A stretch of 64,000 nt of DNA from Maratus speciosus (Eukaryota; Arthropoda; Arachnida; Araneae; Salticidae), in the NCBI GenBank assembly GCA_963932465.1, contig OZ010786.1:539775073-539839072 (forward strand), given 5' to 3'. Positions 56,978 to 64,000 of this stretch are shown one piece after another. A model generated the notes under the pieces. That model worked only from the letters and a program-made list of their open reading frames with translations, was not told where the DNA came from and ran no database searches. Within the stretch, counting starts at the first letter, position 1. Each line of letters opens with the position of its first letter. Made by a program: the position numbers and the translations under genes.

Positions 56978-58656
56978 CTATATATATAAAATCCCAATGA
57001 AACGAATTTATGAAACGGAAGTATGAATCGACTGATTAAACAACTCATTATGTTTCACGGCGATTTCCCCTAAAATACGGAATACTTTGCGATGAAATTA
57101 ACACCAAAAATCAATAATGATCCGCAAATTTCAAAACTGGTATTAGAATTTTTGAATTCGAATTAGTTTTCAAAATATTATTTTTTTTTTCATATTTATA
57201 TACATTTTTCTAATGATGGCAAATCAAATTTTAATCAAACAGATATTTATATATATATATATATATATTTCAGAAAAGGTTGATACAGTAACCCGGGTAT
57301 TGTTGTTTATTTGATAATAAATGTTTATTTACTTTTATTTCTCGTAACAAATTATACAAATCATTTTGTTCTATGATTATTAATTATTTTTTTGATATTT
57401 CCTTTAGAAAATAATAGATAATAATTAAGAAATACAGTACTACTTAGTTATTCCGTCGACCAATTTCACCAAATCATATAAATCACCAAAACACTCGCCA
57501 AATTATACAAATTGACATAATTTTTATTTTAAGTAACGAAAGAACAAATAAATTAGTGTAACATTAATAAACATACGAATAAAACGTCGAAATAAAAATC
57601 ACTTGATGACGTAAACACGTGTAACTTGCTTAAAGTCAAGTGAATGTGACATTTACGACCAACCATTATTGGCATTTAATCTTATAGTTTGGCGATAGAT
57701 TTTAGGTCGTCGGGATATCTAAGGAATACCAAAAATGCATATGTAACTAGTATTTGAAAACGAGGTTTTCGCCAAATTTTCGTAAAAAAATAAAAATCGC
57801 GCCAAATCTGCGGTGCGTATCTGGCCAAATATTACCACTCGAAAAAAAAATGCTAACTGGCGAGTTGAGAATATGCTATTGGCGAGATTTGCATTCTGCT
57901 AGCGTAACAGTACCTAGAATTCTTTGCGACCATGGCAACTTTTATGTAGTTTTACTCGAAAAAAAATTGATTTTTTAATGAAAATGGAAAACGTACGGTC
58001 CCATATTGACGCGATATTTTTCTGACGCCAATGTCATATACGGAACGGGCACATAACTGGCGCCAAAGTATCGTTATTTTGATTGATATGGTAAGGCGGA
58101 TGTTGCTGTTTATGGTGTTGATGCGTTCCCCAAACTGGCGTCGTTAAAAAATCACGCCAATATGGGACGTATATGACATCTTTGCCAAAATTTCATATGA
58201 ACGGCGAAGGGGTCAGACCGTATTTGTTTATGGCAGTTGACGACTTGAACTATTGTAATATAGATGAAATGATGGCGACAGAATAATATTTGACGACATA
58301 TCACCTGTGCCTGGCGAACATTAAAGTACCAAAATGGCACCTAGAGTAAAAAAAGCGAAGTGGTCCGCCTGGAACTGTTGATGATAGTCACATGACTTAG
58401 GCTATTGTTATAGAGATGTTTTAAAATACCGGGAGAAAAAGACTCTTATACTTAATTTATTTTATTTTAGCTTCTTTTAAAATGTTTAACTGATCCTCTT
58501 TAATCAAAAACGAAAGCAACCATTGGATGTGCTTTTTTCAGTATAATTCAATCTTCTCTAATATTTTTAAAACCCATCAGATTAGCGTGTTTTTAGATTC
58601 TGCGGTGTCTGAACGGGGGTTGGCGAGCGTAGCTTGCAGGGGGCAGAGCCCCCTAG
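56978..58656 (+). mobile_element. Non-autonomous Helitron, family 1, copy 2
   Basis: The 3' end reads GGCGAGCGTAGCTTGC, then AGGGGGC-AGA-GCCCCCT (58638-58654) and CTAG at 58653-58656, followed by T. The last 250 bp match the minus strand of 1657-1980, including CTCCCGGTATTTT and the ACGCTAAT string. The likely 5' end is TATATATATAAAATCCCAAT near 56979, similar to the start of copy 1, but this is less certain. A (TA)n tract (57249-57270) and a truncated hAT-like MITE (58000-58196) are inside. No Rep/helicase frame. Confidence 0.75.
58000..58196 (+). mobile_element. Truncated copy of the hAT-like MITE
   Basis: Matches 2336-2519: ATTTTTCTGACGCCAAT, AAAGTATCGTTATTTT and GGATGTTGCTGTTTATG are shared. 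The right end TATGACATCTTTGCC corresponds to TATGACATCTGTGCC. The first 20 or so bases of the left inverted repeat are missing. It lies in the opposite orientation to its Helitron compared with copy 1, so the two insertions were independent. Confidence 0.75.
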
Positions 58657-59161
58657 TATATATATATATATAGATATATGCCTATATAGATATACATGTT
58701 TATGAAATATATAACTTATTATTAAGATTATACAAACATGTCACCTGAGCGGAATGCAAATATAATTTGGAGTGGAATTTTATTTGAACATCTCCATAAC
58801 AAAATTACAGATTAAAATTAACTAATAATCTTAAATCTAATAAAAAATAAAACTAGAAATAAGTTTTATATATGTTTAAAGTATAATTTGTAAGTTATCT
58901 CAAAAAAATGCAAAAGGTTAAATAATTTTAAAATAGGAAGATTGCTTTAATTTTTCTTATACAAAAAATTTTGACGAATCAGACTTAGAAGAATAACGCA
59001 ACTTTCATTATGTCCCAAATTTATAAAAACTAAAGCTTTTAAAATCATTTAGCGAAATTACTATTTATGAAAGAAATTTTAAATTCAGATATAAATTTAT
59101 GTACCTATTACAGAAAAATTTAGCAGCTTTCCATCAAGACCAAAAAGTTTGCGTTTAAAAC

Positions 59162-59195
<34 letters not shown>

Positions 59196-59884
59196 ATATT
59201 GAGAATGTAGAGTTAAATTATATATATATATATATTTTTTTTTTTTTAAAGAAATGAAATTTTCGTACTACCTTATAATTTTGATTTCTGTTTAATATCA
59301 TTTGCCTTATTCAATCTTTAGAATTCTTAGTATAACCTTTCATTTAGTGACATGCTTGCTTATTTTATTTACGCAAGATTATTATTACTGAATTATTAAT
59401 TTAAATATTGAAGTTTTTCATACTTTATATTATTTAAGTGCATATATTTTTCAGAGTATGTTTCCAATTTTAAATGTGGGTAAAAGATACTATAAGTGAT
59501 GTTTGATTTACTACTTTTAAAAGTCTTCTACAAAACCCTGGAAAAGCTTCAAATCTTGATAATTATTTTCAAACATTTTTATCATCTTTACATGAATTTC
59601 ATTTATTACACATTAATATTTTATTAAATTCATTTTGTAAAGTCTGTTTTAACTGTGTTATTTTTTTCTCATTCGTTTTTAAAACGAGAAAAGATATAAT
59701 TTTTTTTTTTTTATAAATTTGTAAATGATATAATCCTTTAATAAATGATAATATTTTAATTTTACTTGACAATTATGGTGGGAAAGCGTTTTTAAGTTTA
59801 TAAGTACACGGGAAGGAACTAATTAATAGAGTTATGTTTTCTACTAAATAAATTACTGTTTGCTTTTTAAAAAATTCTCACCGC
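58657..59884. other. AT-rich DNA with poly-T tract
   Basis: (TA)n adjoins the Helitron end; a poly-T of about 30 bp is at 59163-59192 and (TA)n at 59219-59234. No gene. Confidence 0.5.
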
Positions 59885-60067
59885 CGCGAACTGATATCCG
59901 CTCACTAAGCTGTACGTTTCACTGCAACAGAAGCATTATTTAAATTAATATAATTATACAGATATAATCCAGTTTAAAAAAAACAAGGTTGTGATTCATA
60001 CTGTCAACGCTTATATACCTATACCTAATTAAAAATATATATATTATATTTGAGAAAACATCTTTTT
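59885..60067 (+). repeat. Block 4, interrupted copy, left part
   Basis: Aligns with about 37490-37630 (TCACTAAGCT...GTTTCACTGCAA). Confidence 0.65.
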
Positions 60068-62116
60068 AGGGTTTCGTTCATCTGACGAAACCCTATTCGT
60101 CTCGCTCATCTGTCTGTCTGTCCGTCCGTCTGTCTGTCCGTCACAGAGCCCGTTCTCAGAAACTATACATGTTAGAGACTTGAAATTTTGGGTACTTCTA
60201 GCTGAACACCTCACATCAAACAACAAATCATAAAATTTTGAAAAAGTTGGTAATTAACCTAAATACAGGCTAATTAAATTCTAAAATTAACCAATCAACC
60301 TTTTGAATGCAGGTGCGAACACACGTTATCGAAATCCTCCCCAGTTTCTTCTAAGGGTTGCCAGTAAATTCGGCGGATGCTCCGTCAAATCAGCTGGTGC
60401 AGGGTTACCACGGAGTAATTTAAGCAATAAATGAAGTGGATCTTTAAAAAGCAAAATCGGATCTGCCGAAGTATCGGTCGTACAAATTCGTAACAAGTGT
60501 AGAAATAAGCGGAAAAAATTCTACTTTATTTTGGTATAAATTTCAAATTTCTGCGTAGGATAGAACGCAAAAAATCCACTAAAAATTGATCGATAAAAAT
60601 TTCATTTCTGTGTTTGGAAAGACAATGAAAACAGATTCCCATTCACCGGAAGGCAGCTGTCGTCATCTCTCGACATATCGGCGCGGGAGAAATTTAAGGG
60701 GAGGAAAGTCTAATACGAAATTTAAACTATTTAAATATTAAATTTTTCCATTAAATTTTTGTGACATCCGGGCTGGAAATTTCTCGCAGATTTCATACAT
60801 ACCCGGTTCAAAGAGATAGCTTCATTACGAGCTGAGATATTAATTATTATTTTATTAATTCCTTTTATTTCCATCAAATGCCAGATATAGATGGAGGCAC
60901 GTGCTTTTTTAACGGAGATTTCATTTAAATTAGGAAATCTAACAATTTGCGTGGGGTGTTTCGACGGCGCGCTATGAGATAAGTATTAATTATTCAATAT
61001 GAAAAAGTTTATAGGTTTATAAGTGTTCATCCCACTATTTCCGAATAACAATTTCAGGAAATATTTTAAATTATTGTTTAAGATCGCCACTCGATGTGTT
61101 CGAAACTTTAAGATACTTTATAACACATAAGAAAAAGTGTAAAAAAGAATGGAGTGTGATATTTCGAGGAGTGGGGGGGGGGACTAGAAATATTTATTAA
61201 ATCTTAGCGTTTGTTATCGCAGAAAATGTTTTAAATTGTTGGTTAAGACTGCACCGCCACCTTCCCGACCATGTACCTACGGAGAGATTGCGCAAAGGAG
61301 TTTCGTTCAGATATGCTTTTGTTAAGAATAGAGTGCGCTCCCTGGTGGTGGAATGCGGAACTAACGTAACGCGATTTTGTTAAAATTAGGAAATATAACA
61401 AGGCGATCCGTTTGCAACTTTAAGATGCTTCATGACACATAATAAAAAGCTTATAAAATAATGCTGCATGCAATTTCCTGTGAAGGGAGGGCGGTGGAGG
61501 GGCGCTGGATTTCTTTTTTAAAAATTAGCGTTTACGACCTTTTTAGATGTCGTTTTTTGAGCAATATGATATACTCAGACACGTGCTGCTTATGAAATAT
61601 AAAAATATCAAAATTTTAGTTACCACTATTTCCGAATAGTACTTTCAGCAAATTTCTTAATTTCTCGCTTAAGGCCGCCACCAATTCGAGTAACACATCC
61701 ACTGATAGGTTGTTTAACAGAGTTTCGATCTGATACACTTTTGTTATGAATAGTGTGCGCTCCCTGGTGGTGGAATTTGCAACTAACATAACGCAATTTT
61801 GTTAAAATTATGAAATCTAACAAGTCCATCTGCTGGAAAATTTGACATAGTTCATAACACATAATAAAAGGCTTATAAAAGAATGTTCCGTGCAATTTCC
61901 TGGGGCGCTACCTATCTCGGGTGCTATAGACTCGATCCCCTCGACTAATATGCCTACGGATAGGTTGTAAAACGGAGTTTCCTTTGGATAGAGGTTTGTG
62001 TAGAATAGAATGCGCCCCCTGGTTGCGAAATGTGGAACTAACAGATTTCACAAAAGGATAAAGTGTTTTAAAGGAATATTAAACGAAACCCTCTGTGCGA
62101 TCTGTGATCACACTTA
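60068..62116 (-). mobile_element. Helentron-like element, family H3
   Basis: The palindromic end AGGGTTTCGT-TCATCTG-ACGAAACCCT (60068-60094) is followed by a CTGT/CCGT tract (60107-60143). The core has three to four tandem units of about 410-430 bp (landmarks ACTATTTCCGAATA near 61037 and 61625; TTTTGTTAAAATTA near 61377 and 61798). The inverted word ACGAAACCCT is at 62083-62092, and a stem-loop GTGCGATC-TGT-GATCACAC (62095-62113) closes the far end. It splits block 4. There is no coding capacity. Confidence 0.78.
61335..62025 (-). promoter_or_regulatory. Three CTCF-like motifs, one per H3 core unit
   Basis: GCGCTCCCTGGTGG at 61335-61348 and 61757-61770, and GCGCCCCCTGGTTG at 62012-62025. 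The reverse complement of the third, CAACCAGGGGGCGC, fits the CTCF core well; the others differ at one position of the G-run. Motif resemblance only. Confidence 0.4.
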
Positions 62117-62205
62117 CCCACTTGTTTTATCATTCAAAGCTAAATTGCCGAGAAAACAACATTACAATTTTGCCCTTTTGCTCGCCGGTCAGGGAGAATT
62201 TGTGT
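62117..62205 (+). repeat. Block 4, interrupted copy, right part
   Basis: GAGAAAACAACATTACAATT and TTTTGCCCTTTT match about 37691-37721. Confidence 0.65.
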
Positions 62206-64000
62206 AAGGATTCGTTAAACTAGGATTTTAAATATAGTGATTACTTTACCGAAATAATATGTAAAAGAAATGAATAAGTGCAAATTAATGAGTTACACAT
62301 TTATTTAAATTTTAAGAAGGGGGTGTAGTAATAAATATATATAGAAAAAGGATAACAATATAACAAATGTTATGTGTTTTGCACTGTATGATACGTTTCA
62401 TTGAAAGAGGAACTTATAGAACTTGTTTTGCAAGTTTGTAAATATAACATGCAGAAAAAAGTAATTGTTTAACTATCGCTTTAAAGCAATTTAATTCAGA
62501 TTTTACAATGTAAAATACCGATTCGAAAATCCTGCATATACACTTTCTACTCAATAGAATTGTTTTTAATGGTTTTGTATATTTTACATATTCAACTAAA
62601 TAAATTAATATAATTAATTTTGAATAAAGTGCAATCAAAATCAGAATCCTTTCGGTTAGTAGTAGAGAATTTACGCTTACATTTTAGTTATTAACAGAAA
62701 TATAACTTTTAATTATTTTTCGGCAACAGACATACACTGTTTTATTATCGGATTGACTAACCGTACATGTTGTCAAAAGACATTTTGACATATTTGTATT
62801 TCTTTTTCCATAACATTAATTAAATTACAACAGAAATGTATGGTTTAAAAAGTGTAATTGATAAAATTAACATGGTTTCAAATAAAGTTCTCAAAACTTT
62901 ATTGATTACATTATAATGGAAATTAACTTTTTTTGCATGGAGATTATTTATAAAAATGCATGTACACTTTGTCCAAAAAGAAATATTATTAAAATTTTTT
63001 TGTATAATTTACCTATGAAACCGAGGAAATAAATGTAAGCAATTTTCAAGAACGCGCAACCAATTTCAGAAACCTTTCGTTTAATAGGAATATTTTGATT
63101 TATTTTCTTTTTTAGGCAGACACATGCAGAGATATATTACATTGACTAATCATGATTTATGTCAAAAAAAATGTTCATATCTTAATAAACAAAATTTCAT
63201 TTTGCGAAAACACTAACAAAAGTTGTTCGAAATTTTCTGCTTAAAAGTTGCAATTAAGTTAAAAGAGACACGTGTGAAAATAATGTTATCATAGCTTTAT
63301 TCATGTTCATCTATTGACAGCAAAATGTAATTGCATGCAAAGTGACAGTGTAAAGTAAGCTACAAAGACTTTTAGAGGGTTAAGAGAATGTTGCCATTTT
63401 ATGGGGATCTAGGATCAAAATGCACTTATTCAGTCATAAATAAAGGGTATCTCATACCAAGCCAAACACTGATTTCCATTTATAAATTGAAATGGTGAGG
63501 ATAATTTATCGAAACATTGAACTAAATATATTTTGTTTTTGTAATATATGATATAAACACATGGAACGTACAGTAAATAAATGAGCGACTTCATATGTAC
63601 ATGGAGATACATTCAAAATTAAAGAGGATTTAGATAAGTGTTGTTTGGAAGCAAGATTATGGCAGTTGTAAGTATACAATATGGTCTCCTACAATTAATT
63701 TTTTTTTAAATTTAACTTAAATTAATTTTTTCAGGTACCAGAATTTTCTTATAAAATATCTCCTCATTTAATCACGCGGTAAATAATATTAGTTAACCAT
63801 TGAAAGAATATTCATTTCTTAATTTAAAAAATAATACTGATTTTATTTATTAATTTATCACGAGTCATTTTAATAAATTCCACATTAAATTACAGTAGAA
63901 TAAATGTGGCAGGATATAAATAATTGCTTGATTTATTTTTTTCTAAATATCACTTAGCACTTTCCTTTACAAAATATTTGAAAAGACTTTCCTTATGAAA
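62206..64000. other. AT-rich DNA, nothing recognised
   Basis: No gene, RNA or transposon end found to the end of the window. Confidence 0.5.

Overview
The window is AT-rich (roughly three quarters A+T), full of homopolymer and (TA)n tracts, and almost entirely made of dead or non-autonomous transposable elements. No intact protein-coding gene was found: the longest open frame is about 121 codons and lies over repeat DNA. Helitrons, Helentron-like elements with (GTCT)n tracts, pogo/Tigger elements, hAT and mariner MITEs and tRNA-derived repeats together fit an animal nuclear genome. An arthropod, perhaps an arachnid, is my best guess, but this is inference from repeat style only.

Layout. An older scaffold of AT-rich DNA appears twice in the same order: copy A about 628-14200 and copy B about 27420-38893. 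Younger insertions have split each copy differently, so one copy often serves as the empty site for the other. In A, a 1.5-kb Helitron (1657-3137) and a 3.0-kb Helitron (3540-6572) interrupt the scaffold. A mariner-like element (7350-8151) and Helentron-like elements (8288-9375, about 9396-9790) follow. In B, a 2.3-kb segment carrying a fold-back MITE (28688-29022) and a 4.0-kb Helentron-like element (32745-36708) are inserted; a TIR element (34465-36572) sits inside the latter. Both copies end in a tRNA-like sequence framed by inverted repeats (13921-14200, 38592-38893).

Between and after these copies lie an internally deleted Tigger (15273-15960), a three-copy inverted cluster (15998-17005), a fold-back element (21698-22093), a GC-richer block (24480-25320), a palindromic Tigger derivative (42352-42610), and a local duplication (44.1-47.8 kb) split by a 2.0-kb pogo-like element (45243-47288). 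Further on are a transposase remnant (48296-49232), a tandem tRNA-derived SINE (49300-50025), three more Helentron-like elements (50740-51612, 55350-55924, 60068-62116) and a second member of the first Helitron family (56978-58656).

The most interesting signal is in the Helentron-like families. They differ in sequence but share one plan: a palindromic end, a (GTCT/CCGT)n or (TA)n tract, a core of tandem 145-430-bp units, an inverted copy of the end, and usually a terminal stem-loop. In several, each core unit carries one motif resembling the binding core of an architectural protein: CTCF-like in the 8.3-, 55- and 60-kb elements, YY1/PHO-like inverted pairs in the 32.7-kb element. If real, these repeats would spread arrays of insulator-like sites. 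This rests on motif resemblance alone.
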